Notes: generated by a model from the sequence alone, not told the origin. Counted from the stretch's first letter, positions 37,791 to 47,139 are shown. The stretch: 64,000 nucleotides of DNA from Bacillus solimangrovi (GCF_001742425.1 NZ_MJEH01000004.1:40662-104661), one strand, 5' to 3'. A program made the numbers and translations.

Positions 37791-39005
37791 ATGGACCCGT
37801 TAGATATTTTGACAAATAAAGATCAAGCGTTTCCTTGCTTTCAACCAATTTATAGTGCAGATGAACACATCGTTGTTGGTTATGAAGTGCTTGGGCGTAT
37901 TCATGATGGAGCGATCATACGAAGTTTAGGGTCATTTTTTCATGATGAGTCGGTTCCAGATGAATATCGATTAGAGGTAGATGATTTAATACTTAATAAA
38001 GCGTTAAAGAAATTGTTAACTGAACAAAATGAGAACGTAATGTTGTTCATTAATCGTGATGCGAACCTTTTGATGAACGACCATGGAGAATCACTGAGAA
38101 AAACTTTACTACATTATCGTGAAGAAGGGATCTCTCTTAACCGTATCGTTATTGAAGTGACGGAGCATGACTTCATAGGGGATATTGACCAACTGAACCA
38201 CTTATTCTCGTATTTTAAGACGTATGGAATCAAGCTTGCAATCGATAATGTTGGAAAGGATGGAAGTAATTTAGATCGGTTACGTTTACTAAATCCAGAT
38301 ATTTTGAAGATTGACTTACAAATGTTGAAGCAAACAGGAGAAGTACGAACGTATCAAGATGTGCTTTTTTCTATATCGATGCTTGCAAGGAAGATTGGTG
38401 CGGAATTGATGTATGAGGATATTGAGACTGAATTTCAACTTCAATATGCATGGCGTAATGGTGGACGTTATTATCAAGGGTATTTTCTAGGAAATCCAGA
38501 ACCAACTTTCATTGATGAAAAAATGCAAAAGCAGCAATTAAAGCAAAGCTTCGAGCAGTTTATTTTACATGAAAAGAAGAAATTACAAGTGCAACATGAG
38601 GTAACTTCTGTATTAGAAGAGAAAGTGAAATCTGTTTGTGGTAAATGTGGGACAACTAACTATCATGATTTAATTAATAAAATTGCGGAAGCACTTCATG
38701 ATGAAAGTTTTCGTATTTATGTTTGTGATGGGAACGGGTTCCAAAAATCAGAGAATATTTTTAAAGAATATGATGAATGGAAGCTTCAGCCTGAGTATTA
38801 TGATCGAAACTGGAGTTGGCGACCTTATTTTTTGCAAAATATTATGCGAATGAGCATTGAACAACGTGGCATTTTATCTGATCTATATAGTGATATTGAA
38901 ACGGGTGATGTCATTCGAACCTTCTCTTATCCAATTGAACGAGGCCATTATATTTTTATCGATATTTCTTATAATTATCTTTTTAAAAAAGATGAATTGC
39001 TGTAA
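37791..39005 (+). CDS. ykuI: EAL-domain protein YkuI
   Basis: A 404-residue protein matching B. subtilis YkuI: N-terminal EAL domain (1-250) and C-terminal PAS/Cache-like domain (FRIYVCDGNGFQ, WSWRPYFLQNIMRM, FSDLYSDIETG-type end). The EAL motif reads EVLGR and the loop-6 DDFGTG reads DNVGKDG, as in YkuI, while EVTEH, LKIDLQ and YEDIE are kept. B. subtilis YkuI binds c-di-GMP; hydrolysis is doubtful. ATG 37791 follows AGAGGTG. A small membrane protein follows within 75 bases and may be cotranscribed. Confidence 0.95.
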   Translation: MDPLDILTNKDQAFPCFQPIYSADEHIVVGYEVLGRIHDGAIIRSLGSFFHDESVPDEYRLEVDDLILNKALKKLLTEQNENVMLFINRDANLLMNDHGESLRKTLLHYREEGISLNRIVIEVTEHDFIGDIDQLNHLFSYFKTYGIKLAIDNVGKDGSNLDRLRLLNPDILKIDLQMLKQTGEVRTYQDVLFSISMLARKIGAELMYEDIETEFQLQYAWRNGGRYYQGYFLGNPEPTFIDEKMQKQQLKQSFEQFILHEKKKLQVQHEVTSVLEEKVKSVCGKCGTTNYHDLINKIAEALHDESFRIYVCDGNGFQKSENIFKEYDEWKLQPEYYDRNWSWRPYFLQNIMRMSIEQRGILSDLYSDIETGDVIRTFSYPIERGHYIFIDISYNYLFKKDELL

Positions 39006-39079
39006 TAGCAATGTGTATAAGCTCATACTTTTTGTGGAAAGGTAACAGTAACGTATAAGAAATACAAAGAGGTGAAGGT

Positions 39080-39319
39080 ATGAGCCAATATGTATATGTA
39101 TTTCTCTTATTGATTTTTTTGACATCACTCGTTTCATTAGTGTATACGTTTAAGATAGGTCAAGAGGTCGATCGAGTAAAAGGAGAGTATGATGGAGAAG
39201 TGAACAAAGTCGTACGATCCCATCATATTATGAGAAATCCAGTGTTTTTAGCTTATATAATTGGAATTGTTCTTATATTAGGTTATGTTGCCTATTTAAT
39301 GGCACAAGGTGGTGTATAA
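39080..39319 (+). CDS. Small two-helix membrane protein
   Basis: A 79-residue protein with membrane segments at about residues 5-23 and 53-74, separated by a charged loop (KIGQEVDRVKGEYDGEVNKVV). AGAGGTGAAGGT precedes ATG 39080. It follows ykuI by 74 bases with no terminator between, and has its own terminator at 39321. It is not YkuJ or YkuK, which occupy this place in B. subtilis. Function unknown. Confidence 0.75.
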   Translation: MSQYVYVFLLLIFLTSLVSLVYTFKIGQEVDRVKGEYDGEVNKVVRSHHIMRNPVFLAYIIGIVLILGYVAYLMAQGGV

Positions 39320-39320
39320 G

Positions 39321-39352
39321 GAAGTCTGTCAAATTGATGGGCTTCTTTTTTG
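39321..39352 (+). terminator. Terminator after the ykuI unit
   Basis: GAAGTC / GGCTTC hairpin followed by TTTTTT. Confidence 0.7.
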
Positions 39353-39710
39353 TTGCAGAAGATTAGATTGTCATTTCATTGTAACTTATTATGTTGAATT
39401 GTCGTATATGATTGAAATAACCTTTCATCAGTGAAGCATATCATCATTGACAACGGAATAATATGTTGAATGAATCACTTGTAACGTCATAAGTGTGATT
39501 GCTACTAGTGTATCTCATTGTAGAAGAAACGAGAAGTATGACTAATTAATTGTGTATATTACTCATAAAAACAATGGAAACACGAAATTCGATACGAATC
39601 ATAAAATTCTCCTTACAACCTGTCTAAAGATGCAATTATTTTACGAACGAAATTTATTAAAAATCATACATTATACTGTTAAAATTTATAATAACAGGAA
39701 GAGGAGACAG
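39353..39710. other. Intergenic region
   Basis: About 360 AT-rich bases. An open frame extends upstream from the next gene but has no start signal or protein-like composition. Nothing else is supported. Confidence 0.4.
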
Positions 39711-39869
39711 ATGAAGGGGAGTATGAGTATGTATTATACGTGTAAAGATTGTTGTATCATTATGAAAGAATTAGCGCCTTGTCCAATATGCAATAACGAA
39801 GATACGATTGTTCCAATTAATATTGAAGTACAGTCTAGTGTTAGAGATATACCATCTATAGAGGATTAG
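39711..39869 (+). CDS. Very small zinc-ribbon protein
   Basis: A 52-residue protein with two cysteine knuckles, YTCKDCC and APCPICNN, which suggest a compact zinc ribbon. GAAGAGGAGA lies just before ATG 39711. The next gene starts 29 bases after its stop on the same strand, so they form a probable operon. Function unknown. Confidence 0.7.
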   Translation: MKGSMSMYYTCKDCCIIMKELAPCPICNNEDTIVPINIEVQSSVRDIPSIED

Positions 39870-39898
39870 CGAAGAAATAGAGGAAAGTGGGGGGAAAG

Positions 39899-40387
39899 AT
39901 GAGGCAATTATTTTTAGGTTTTCTTTGCATCGTTGCAATACTTAGTGGACAGTCGGTGATTCATGCTTTACCTTCAGAGCAAATTAATAGCGACGACATC
40001 CAGACATTTTTACAGCAAGCTAATGAATCTCAAATAAGACTACATGACGAGTATCGTTCGAAGAAGGAAATCGAGAGTCTTCTCGCTCCATATTTCACCA
40101 ACGATTATACAAAACAATTTATGGAATATCATACGTTCGAATTTGAAGAAGGATGGATTGCATTAGGAACGGATATGATGGCATTATATGTCCCAAACTT
40201 CAACTTTGAAGAAAACACGATGGTGAAGCAAACCGAAGATCAAATCCTCATCTATCATTTTGTTCCCGCACGTTCTGATGGCCCAACAACATGGCTCGAT
40301 CATTATGAAGGGCTTATTATTAAGAAACTTGAGGATGGTTTACGCATTGCTGAATATGTCATTTCAGAAGATGAACCGCAAATATAA
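39899..40387 (+). CDS. Secreted protein, DUF3993-like
   Basis: A 162-residue protein with an N-terminal signal peptide (FLGFLCIVAILSG, cleavage likely after VIHA). The mature domain has FLQQANESQI, LLAPYFTNDYTKQFME, ALGTDMMALYVPNF and a C-terminal LEDGLRIAEYVI; this resembles the uncharacterised DUF3993 family as I remember it. ATG 39899 is preceded by GTGGGGGG. Probably cotranscribed with the preceding zinc-ribbon gene. Confidence 0.7.
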   Translation: MRQLFLGFLCIVAILSGQSVIHALPSEQINSDDIQTFLQQANESQIRLHDEYRSKKEIESLLAPYFTNDYTKQFMEYHTFEFEEGWIALGTDMMALYVPNFNFEENTMVKQTEDQILIYHFVPARSDGPTTWLDHYEGLIIKKLEDGLRIAEYVISEDEPQI

Positions 40388-40420
40388 AAGAGATGGTACA
40401 TGTGAACCATCTCTTTTATT
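40387..40420. terminator. Terminator between convergent genes
   Basis: AAAAGAGATGGT / ACCATCTCTTTT hairpin with T-rich flank. Confidence 0.85.
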
Positions 40421-40486
40421 TGTTTAAAGATAAGAAAGAAATTTAAGTTAGGTAGTTTAAAAAATCCAATACGTAAAAGCTACTTT

Positions 40487-41449
40487 TTAGACTGTTGCTT
40501 TTTTCTTCTTCACATAATCAGCGAGCCCCATCGCACAAACATTGATATCCAGTTCTAGTATTTTATAGACAGGGTGATCGTTAGCAATTCCCTTTTCGTG
40601 TAAAAATGACATTGTTTTATGAGTAAGGTGCTCACGTGTTTTTATATAGATCGTTTCAAAATCGTCAGTTTGAGTGACAGCCATTTCACCTGCTTCAACA
40701 AAAAGAGGTAACCATTCACGAATTTGACGGTAAACTTCATGTGGCTCTTCACTTACACCGTAATGACCAAAATAAATGCGATCGACTCCTAATTCTTCGA
40801 TGCGCTTTGTACTAGCTAACATTGCCTCTGGGTCAAATTGATTAGGTGATGTTGAAGGTAAATAAAGGTTCAAATTGTTTTCTCTTAATTGAGGATAATG
40901 TACACCAATTGTGTCTCCAGTGAAGATGCCGTTACTTTTTGAATCATGAATGCTAAAGTGATGGTTTGCATGTCCAGGAGTATTATAGAATGTAAGTGTA
41001 CGGTCTCCAATTGATAATGTTTCACCATCATCCTTTGCAATTAGTTGTTCTTCTGGGATTGGTACAATAGGATCAAATAACTGATCGAACTTATCACCAT
41101 AGACAGCACGAGCACCAGCAATTAATTTAGTTGGATTAGATAGATGACGATAACCACGAGGATGTACGATAACCTTAGCATTTGGACACTTTTCTAATAA
41201 CAAACCAGCTCCACCTGCGTGATCAAGGTGGATGTGTGTCACAATAATCCAACGTAAATCTTCAAGCTTTAACCCTAAATCTTCAAAACCTTGAATGATA
41301 TATGGAACAGATGGACTTGCACAAGTTTCAACAATGGTTAGCTCTTCATCATGGATAACATATGTACCTGTACGCCCCTCAATTTTTAAGTCAAAGTCTT
41401 CAATTAAAGAAATCCCATATCCTAAATCAACTGGTGCAATCGCTTTCAT
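40487..41449 (-). CDS. Metallo-beta-lactamase fold hydrolase
   Basis: A 320-residue cytoplasmic protein. The MBL metal motif THIHLDHAGG is near residue 78, a second ligand is in NTPGHANHHF, a bridging aspartate in FTGDTIG, and a late histidine in YFGHYG. The C-terminal 80 residues are helical. Fold class is clear; the substrate is not. ATG 41449 is seven bases after GGGAGG. Confidence 0.87.
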   Translation of the reverse strand: MKAIAPVDLGYGISLIEDFDLKIEGRTGTYVIHDEELTIVETCASPSVPYIIQGFEDLGLKLEDLRWIIVTHIHLDHAGGAGLLLEKCPNAKVIVHPRGYRHLSNPTKLIAGARAVYGDKFDQLFDPIVPIPEEQLIAKDDGETLSIGDRTLTFYNTPGHANHHFSIHDSKSNGIFTGDTIGVHYPQLRENNLNLYLPSTSPNQFDPEAMLASTKRIEELGVDRIYFGHYGVSEEPHEVYRQIREWLPLFVEAGEMAVTQTDDFETIYIKTREHLTHKTMSFLHEKGIANDHPVYKILELDINVCAMGLADYVKKKKATV

Positions 41450-41796
41450 TTTATTGCCTCCCTTTTCAAAAATAACCAAATTATAATTTAATTGTAGAGG
41501 ATAGGAGAGATCGTGTAAAGAAATGATAGAATATTTCGCTAACAATCAATGTTTCTATAGTAGTATTTCATCAATTGTAAGCTCAAGGTTTATACTCAAA
41601 TCGATATATTCATCGTTTATTAGTTGTATTAAAGGGTGTTCATGTTCAAATAGTGTGACGTTGCTGTTAATCGTTTAGCGTTGCACGTTATATAATAAAA
41701 AAGAAAAGAAGAATCTAATATGCTCATTAGATTCTTCTTTTTTTGTATATCATATGTTATCAATTGAAGATGTAGCTTTGAGAGGTAATGATCAGT
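41450..41796. other. Intergenic region
   Basis: About 250 unassigned AT-rich bases followed by the terminator of the upstream minus-strand gene. Confidence 0.4.
41697..41745 (-). terminator. Terminator
   Basis: GAAGAATCTAAT / ATTAGATTCTTC hairpin with A and T runs on both sides; serves the minus-strand gene ending at 41797. Confidence 0.85.
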
Positions 41797-42429
41797 TTAC
41801 AATGTTAGCTCAGGGAAATCACGAGTGTATGATTTATAGAGCATATATTTTTGTAACCCTTTTGCGTTTTCATAAGCTGCCTTTGCATGTTTTATCGCTT
41901 GTTTACGGTTTTGTTTTTTTAGTGCAATTTCAGAGTAGAGAGCATCCTTCATCCAATCTTGTGTAAGCTCGTTAATCATGGGCTCTGCAACACGATAACG
42001 TCTTTCATCAATTTGAATACTCGCTTCATAATACTTTTTTAGTAACGGGTTCTCAATGAGCTCGATCTTTTCCTTAGCACTTCGTCGATCCTTTTTGTAA
42101 AGGTGATAGATAACCTCAATAATGGCACGTTTCGGTGCAAGCTTTTGCTTCTTTAATACTTTTTCAAGTGAAGCTTCGATTTCATCATCTAATTCATTTG
42201 CAATTGCATAGTAAAATTGATAAATTGGCTGCTTTTTGTTACGTATTAGAAACTTTTCAATCTTTGTAACATTTTTTTGTTGGAAAATTGTGTGATAATA
42301 AGGAAGGAATATCCCAAATGATATGATTAAAAAGGAAACAAGCAGAGTTAACGTCAAACCATATTCAAGATAACTCATAATTAAACTAATAATAAATACT
42401 AGACCTAAAGAAATTGCGTACCTAATCAT
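41797..42429 (-). CDS. Membrane-anchored helical-repeat protein
   Basis: A 210-residue protein: two membrane helices at about 4-20 and 26-46, then a cytoplasmic all-helical, very basic region (NVTKIEKFLIRNKKQPIYQ, YHLYKKDRRSAKEKIEL, KQNRKQAIKHAKAAYENA) that looks like degenerate tetratricopeptide repeats. AAAGGAG lies upstream of ATG 42429, somewhat far. I do not recognise the family. Confidence 0.72.
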   Translation of the reverse strand: MIRYAISLGLVFIISLIMSYLEYGLTLTLLVSFLIISFGIFLPYYHTIFQQKNVTKIEKFLIRNKKQPIYQFYYAIANELDDEIEASLEKVLKKQKLAPKRAIIEVIYHLYKKDRRSAKEKIELIENPLLKKYYEASIQIDERRYRVAEPMINELTQDWMKDALYSEIALKKQNRKQAIKHAKAAYENAKGLQKYMLYKSYTRDFPELTL

Positions 42430-42546
42430 CCTACATGAACTCCTTTATAAAGATATAACGACATTAAGTGTACCATAAATTGCATATGGAGAGGGATGAA
42501 AATTCTAAAGAGAGATTAACATTTGATTGAAGTAGGTGGGGGAATA

Positions 42547-42969
42547 TTGAAAGGTAAGATAGCTGTAATGATAGTAATTGTTTTCATTGTTGTCGTTGTG
42601 ATGAGCATGGAGAAAACGTATTTTCACTATATAGCAGATGGTTCATCACTTCATTGGCAAGCTGAGCTTCATCTACTAGTAGATAAGAAGAAACAAAAAC
42701 ACGAAACATTTGTAGATTTTACTTATGTTGAAGATGAGGAAGTAGATAGAATTAAGTATGAATGGATTGATCCTATTGCAGGTTATGTTTCGACAACAGG
42801 AAAGAGATTATCTAATTCTCGAAAAGAAATTAATCTTATTTCAGAGCGTAATGCGGATTATTATCCAGATGAATATATTAGAAAGTCAATCGAGAAACGA
42901 CCATTGAAAATTGAGTCGTTATACAATGGGAAATGGCATTCAGAGGATATTTACTTTGAATTACAATGA
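42547..42969 (+). CDS. Membrane-anchored extracellular protein of unknown function
   Basis: A 140-residue protein with an N-terminal signal anchor (IAVMIVIVFIVVVVM) and a hydrophilic domain likely of beta type (WQAELHLLVDKK, FVDFTYVEDEEVDRIKYEWID). Family unknown. TTG 42547 follows GGTGGGGG; ATG 42568 and TTG 42523 are alternatives. It stands alone. Confidence 0.62.
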   Translation: MKGKIAVMIVIVFIVVVVMSMEKTYFHYIADGSSLHWQAELHLLVDKKKQKHETFVDFTYVEDEEVDRIKYEWIDPIAGYVSTTGKRLSNSRKEINLISERNADYYPDEYIRKSIEKRPLKIESLYNGKWHSEDIYFELQ

Positions 42970-43062
42970 AATCACAGGCCATATCATTCGCAAAACAACT
43001 ACGAGTAATATGGCCTAATTAGTATGTATAAGCTTTTATAATTTAATAAAGAGTTCAGTGAT

Positions 43063-43878
43063 TTACACAATAAACTTCGTGAACCACGCAACATAAATCG
43101 CACCTGGAATAAATAGAACTTGTGCAAGTAACGTTCCTAACAATCGAGATGTGATCATCATGATTGATACATTTTTAAGTACCATATAATTACCACGTTG
43201 ATTGACGACATCATCAGCAAGAACGGAGATTTTTGGATCAACAAAGATAACGAGAAGTATTGTAGCTATTCCATTGATGAGTCCAGATGCCATAATTGCT
43301 GTTGTTGCTCGTTCAGGTGCTAATAGTGCAGCATATAGTGCTGATAATACACCTATAGTATAAATGGCTGTAATAAGCATATTCACTACAAACAATCGTT
43401 TTGGAATCCCTGTAAGAGTAAAGTCTTTTAAGTGAGATAACTTCGGTAAGTTAATATGTTTGACCCCACGTTTAACAAACTCATAGGATAGCCCTTTTCT
43501 CATGATGACTGGAATCGATCCTCTTGCTTCTGATAGATGAATAATTGCTCTTGAAAATAATGCGATAAAAGTGGGTAATAATATAATGCCCAATATCGTT
43601 CCAAATGTGGAAGAGCCGATAAGAAACCGATATTGATTTTCAACGAAGTGTAACGTATTTTCTGATGGAGCAGTATCAATTAAACTACCTGTAAAAGGCT
43701 GTTGCATCATATTTGCTAGTCGAGAAACGATAACCATTACGTTAAATAAAGATAGTGCTGAAGCAATCATTTTAACTCTAGCACCTGACAGCCTTACAGC
43801 ATATGCTAAAGTTTCGATGCAATGAATAATACAAATAAATAAAGCGATAATAATTAATTTATCGGTTAAAAACTCCAT
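43063..43878 (-). CDS. amj: Lipid II flippase Amj
   Basis: A 271-residue polytopic protein with six or more helices, matching B. subtilis Amj (YdaH): ETLAYAVRLSGAR near residue 23, SLFNVMVIVSRLANMMQQPF near 43, GTILGIILLPTF and KLSHLKDFTLTGIPKR. Amj flips lipid-linked peptidoglycan precursor across the membrane as an alternative to MurJ. ATG 43878 follows AGTAGGTC. No SigM promoter was verified. No murJ lies in the window. Confidence 0.88.
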   Translation of the reverse strand: MEFLTDKLIIIALFICIIHCIETLAYAVRLSGARVKMIASALSLFNVMVIVSRLANMMQQPFTGSLIDTAPSENTLHFVENQYRFLIGSSTFGTILGIILLPTFIALFSRAIIHLSEARGSIPVIMRKGLSYEFVKRGVKHINLPKLSHLKDFTLTGIPKRLFVVNMLITAIYTIGVLSALYAALLAPERATTAIMASGLINGIATILLVIFVDPKISVLADDVVNQRGNYMVLKNVSIMMITSRLLGTLLAQVLFIPGAIYVAWFTKFIV

Positions 43879-44051
43879 GTTCAGACCTACTTTTTTTGTG
43901 TTTATATCAATTCTACCATACAAGATAAAACTAGGTTTTTTATGAAGAATACTTATGAAGTAAGTAGTTTTCAATCTATACGATTAAGTTATGTACATTA
44001 CATAGGCAGATTTATCATTTTAACTGCAAAAAAACATATAACTAGTAAATA

Positions 44052-44096
44052 TAAAAATTAACCCTCAGTAGCGTAGAAGTACTCGTTACTGAGGGC
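44052..44096 (-). terminator. Terminator of the small exported-protein gene
   Basis: CCCTCAGTA / TACTGAGGG-type hairpin with a T-rich run on the minus strand. Confidence 0.75.
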
Positions 44097-44108
44097 TGTT
44101 TATTTAAA

Positions 44109-44300
44109 TTATTCATTTGTAGGTGGTATATCTGTGCAAAACAGGTCGCGTCCATCTGCTTCAAAGTATAACCCATCTGCAGTACAATCTTGCTTAAATT
44201 CTTCTTTAAATTTCTCAAATGAGACTTTATTATAAACTGCAAATGAAGCTATAAGTATAATAGATAAGACTCCGATTAACATTACTTTTTTCTTTTTCAT
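44109..44300 (-). CDS. Small membrane-anchored protein with two cysteines
   Basis: A 63-residue protein: basic start KKKK, one membrane helix (VMLIGVLSIILIASFAVY), and a short external tail with two cysteines (KQDCTADGLYFEADGRDLFCTD) that could form a disulfide. GAAAGGATAG lies 12 bases upstream of ATG 44300. It has its own terminator. Function unknown. Confidence 0.6.
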   Translation of the reverse strand: MKKKKVMLIGVLSIILIASFAVYNKVSFEKFKEEFKQDCTADGLYFEADGRDLFCTDIPPTNE

Positions 44301-44403
44301 AATTTGTTCACTATCCTTTCAATTTATAAGTTCGTTTACACTATATTTAACGAGAATGAATAAAAAAAGATTTAAAAAGGTTAAAAATTTTTTATCACTT
44401 GTT

Positions 44404-44575
44404 ACCTGACAGTAAGACTCCTATATCAAAACTTAGGAAAATCAACGATGTTTAAGTGGGAGAGGACCATGGTCATATCCTTGCGGTTTAAGCATCAGTC
44501 ATTACCTGATTGGTTCAAATAACCATCATTCAAGGATGAAGGAGAACCTCCAATGATGGAAGTTTCATTTTATTT
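44404..44575 (+). repeat. Dispersed structured repeat, copy C
   Basis: About 170 bases aligning along their length with the copy at 44731: GACAGTAAGACTCC, TTAGGAAAATCAAC, GTTTAAGTGGGAGAGG, ATTACCTGATTGGTTCAA, a terminal hairpin and GATGGAAGTTTC. Hairpin arms CCATCATT (44523-44530) and AATGATGG (44552-44559) pair perfectly although both differ from the other copy (compensatory change). The outer stem is decayed. Confidence 0.85.
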
Positions 44576-44646
44576 GATAGTATTAAATGAAGAGATACGA
44601 TTTCAACAAAATCGAGAGCAATTAATAGAGGGGAGTATATGTAAAA

Positions 44647-44689
44647 CAAAAAAAGATAGATAAAGCATTATATCTGCTTTATCTATCTT
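44647..44689 (-). terminator. Terminator downstream of clpE
   Basis: AAGATAGATAAAGCA / TGCTTTATCTATCTT hairpin with a minus-strand T-run. If it ends the clpE transcript, repeat copy D lies in the clpE 3' untranslated region. Confidence 0.75.
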
Positions 44690-44730
44690 CTTCAAAAAAT
44701 GTTTGAATTATAGTCGTTACGTTTATCACG

Positions 44731-44896
44731 TTTCAACTGACGCTAAGACTCCCGCTTCAAAAATTAGGGAAATCAACAAAGTTTAAGTGGGAGAGGGCTT
44801 TAGTGCTACCCTTGAGGTATAAGCGTCAGTAATTACCTTATTGGTTCAACTAACCATCAGTGGTGGGTGAATGAACACCTCCACTGATGGAAGTTT
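44731..44896 (+). repeat. Dispersed structured repeat, copy D (best preserved)
   Basis: A 166-base element with nested pairing. The outer stem is ACTGACGCT (44736-44744) with AGCGTCAGT (44822-44830). An inner stem joins CTCCCGCTT with AAGTGGGAG. A short GGTT-CAACT-AACC hairpin follows. The terminal hairpin is CCATCAGTGG (44854-44863) with CCACTGATGG (44881-44890). It contains no ORF. The layout resembles the hairpin-rich ends of IS200/IS605 elements or a structured RNA. It ends four bases before the clpE stop codon. Confidence 0.88.
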
Positions 44897-44900
44897 CTCT

Positions 44901-47042
44901 TTATTTCTCTGCAATGGTTATTTCATTTTCAGTAACATCTGCCACTAATGTATGAACGTGACCTTCTGTATCTAACAACACATCAGCAATTTTATCTTCA
45001 AGTTGCTCTTGGATAACACGGCGTAGTGGACGTGCACCAAATGCAGGGTGATAACCTCGCTTAGCAATGTCTTTCTTCACTTCATCTGTAAACGTAATCT
45101 CAATTTCTTGTTCTGTCAGTTGTTCATTCAAGTCAGTAAGAAGTAGATCAACAATTTTGATAAGATGTTCTTGCTCTAATGCATTGAATTCAATGATGTT
45201 ATCAAATCGATTTAAAAATTCAGGTTTGAAGAAAGCACCAAGTGATTCAAGAATCGTACTTTCTTGTTCATAATTCTCACTTGTAAAACCGAGCGATTTT
45301 TTCTTCTCTTGTACACCTGCATTACTTGTCATGATGATGACACTATCCTTGAAGCTTACCGTTCTGCCTTGACTATCTGTTAAACGTCCATCCTCAAGAA
45401 TTTGTAGGAACATGTGCTGTACATCTGGATGTGCCTTCTCAATCTCATCAAGTAAAATAATGCTATAAGGTTTGTGACGGATTTGTTCGGTTAATTGTCC
45501 TGCTTCATCATGACCAACATATCCAGGAGGAGATCCGATTAATTTCGATACGCTATGTTTCTCCATATATTCACTCATATCAAGACGAATCATTGCTTCT
45601 TTATCACCGAATAACTCTTCAGCTAACGACTTTGAAAGCTCTGTTTTACCAACACCTGTAGGTCCGACAAATAGGAATGAACCAATTGGGCGAGTTTTTT
45701 GTTTTAAGCCAGCACGACTGCGGCGTACTGCTTTTGTTACTTTACGTACAGCTTCCTCTTGTCCAATGACCTTTGCATTTAATTTCTTATCTAAGTCTTT
45801 CATTTTTGCTTGTTCGTCATGTTGTAATTTGCGAACAGGGATACCAGTTTTCGTTTCGATAATATATTGAATGTCTTCAACTGTAATTGTTGATTTATTT
45901 GAATTTGAATCTGCAGTTAATTTCTTTTCAAGTTCGATTTCTTCTTTTCTAAGTTTTGCTGCACGTTCATAGTTTTCTTCTTTTGCACATTTTTCTTTTT
46001 CCTTCGCTAAATCATCTAACCTTGATTGAATCGATTCATCAATAGACCCACCTGTTTGAAGGTTCATCTTCGAACCTGCTTCATCCATTAAGTCGATTGC
46101 TTTATCAGGTAAGAAGCGGTCTTGGATGTAGCGGTGTGAAAGTTTTGCACTCGCTTCAATTGCTTCTTCACTGAAAGAGACTTCGTGGAATTGTTCATAT
46201 TTATCTTGTAGCCCTTTTAAGATCGTAATCGTTTCTTCAACAGTCGGTTCATTAACCATGACAGGTTGGAGGCGGCGTTCTAATGCTGCGTCCTTTTCGA
46301 TGTCACGGTATTCTTTTAACGTTGTTGCACCAAGTACTTGTAATTCACCACGAGCAAGTGCCGGTTTTAAGATGTTTCCAGCATCCATCGAACCTTGTGC
46401 TGAACCTGCACCAACGAGTTGATGAATTTCATCAATAAAGAGAATGACATTCTTTCGTTGTTGTAATTCACTAATTAATTGCTTCATTCGTTCTTCAAAC
46501 TGACCACGAATGCCAGTATCAGAGACGAGAGAGGCGACATCTAGTAAGTATACTTCTTTATTTTGAATTTTGCTTGGGACGTTTCCTTCAATGATTTTTA
46601 ACGCTAAACCTTCTGCGATTGCAGTTTTACCAACACCTGGTTCACCGATAAGCACTGGATTGTTTTTATTGCGTCGATTTAAAATTTCAGTTACACGAGC
46701 AATTTCTTTATCTCGTCCAATTACTGGATCAATTAGCCCTGCTTTTGCAGCATCTGTTAAGTTGCGACCAAAACTATCAAGTATTCCTCCGCCATTTCTA
46801 CCATGTTGTTGCTGCGTGTTCATACTTTGTTTCATGTTGTGTGAATTAGGTTCATTACCTGTAAAGAAGGGATTAAAACTACTGAACCCATTGTTGAAAG
46901 GTGGTTGCCCATTAGATGAATACAGTTCCTGTTTTATTTCGTTATAACAAGTATGGCACAGCTGCATATGTGCCTTTTGACCTTGAATGTTAAAGCGAAT
47001 TTCTAAGTTTGCTTCTCGTTGATTACAATGATTACATTTCAT
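44901..47042 (-). CDS. clpE: ATP-dependent Clp protease ATPase ClpE
   Basis: A 713-residue Hsp100 unfoldase partner of ClpP. The N-terminal zinc finger (CNHCNQ...CHTC) is the hallmark of ClpE. AAA module 1 has Walker [10 protein letters not shown] near 138 and [13 protein letters not shown] coiled region ([15 protein letters not shown]) follows, then AAA module 2 with [10 protein letters not shown] near 455, [13 protein letters not shown] and sensor 2 GARPLRR. The ClpP-binding loop lies in module 2. AAGGAGG precedes ATG 47042. Two CtsR operators upstream imply heat-shock control. ClpE is important for disaggregation and CtsR release in B. subtilis. Confidence 0.96.
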   Translation of the reverse strand: MKCNHCNQREANLEIRFNIQGQKAHMQLCHTCYNEIKQELYSSNGQPPFNNGFSSFNPFFTGNEPNSHNMKQSMNTQQQHGRNGGGILDSFGRNLTDAAKAGLIDPVIGRDKEIARVTEILNRRNKNNPVLIGEPGVGKTAIAEGLALKIIEGNVPSKIQNKEVYLLDVASLVSDTGIRGQFEERMKQLISELQQRKNVILFIDEIHQLVGAGSAQGSMDAGNILKPALARGELQVLGATTLKEYRDIEKDAALERRLQPVMVNEPTVEETITILKGLQDKYEQFHEVSFSEEAIEASAKLSHRYIQDRFLPDKAIDLMDEAGSKMNLQTGGSIDESIQSRLDDLAKEKEKCAKEENYERAAKLRKEEIELEKKLTADSNSNKSTITVEDIQYIIETKTGIPVRKLQHDEQAKMKDLDKKLNAKVIGQEEAVRKVTKAVRRSRAGLKQKTRPIGSFLFVGPTGVGKTELSKSLAEELFGDKEAMIRLDMSEYMEKHSVSKLIGSPPGYVGHDEAGQLTEQIRHKPYSIILLDEIEKAHPDVQHMFLQILEDGRLTDSQGRTVSFKDSVIIMTSNAGVQEKKKSLGFTSENYEQESTILESLGAFFKPEFLNRFDNIIEFNALEQEHLIKIVDLLLTDLNEQLTEQEIEITFTDEVKKDIAKRGYHPAFGARPLRRVIQEQLEDKIADVLLDTEGHVHTLVADVTENEITIAEK

Positions 47043-47077
47043 CTGTATAACCTCCTTAGTAAGATAAGAACATTTGA

Positions 47078-47139
47078 TTTGACTTTGACTATCTTTGACT
47101 TTGTGTTTTCATTATACTTTGACCTTTGTTGACTTTCAA
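47078..47139 (-). promoter_or_regulatory. clpE promoter with CtsR operators
   Basis: On the minus strand TTGAAA (47134-47139) and TATAAT (47111-47116) are 17 bases apart. One CtsR operator, AGTCAAC-AAA-GGTCAAA (47118-47134), fills the spacer. A second, AGTCAAA-GAT-AGTCAAA (47084-47100), lies downstream, with an extra AGTCAAA heptad at 47078-47084. This matches the known CtsR direct repeat (A/G)GTCAAA-N3-(A/G)GTCAAA and the multi-heptad arrangement at B. subtilis clpE. Confidence 0.93.

Noticed and set aside
39552..39710. Upstream extension of the small zinc-ribbon frame
   Set aside because: No ribosome binding site at the first start and composition unlike a protein; the ATG at 39711 has a good site.
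46570..46947. Plus-strand open frame of 125 codons opposite clpE
   Set aside because: Lies entirely within clpE AAA module and N-terminal codons; no ribosome binding site.
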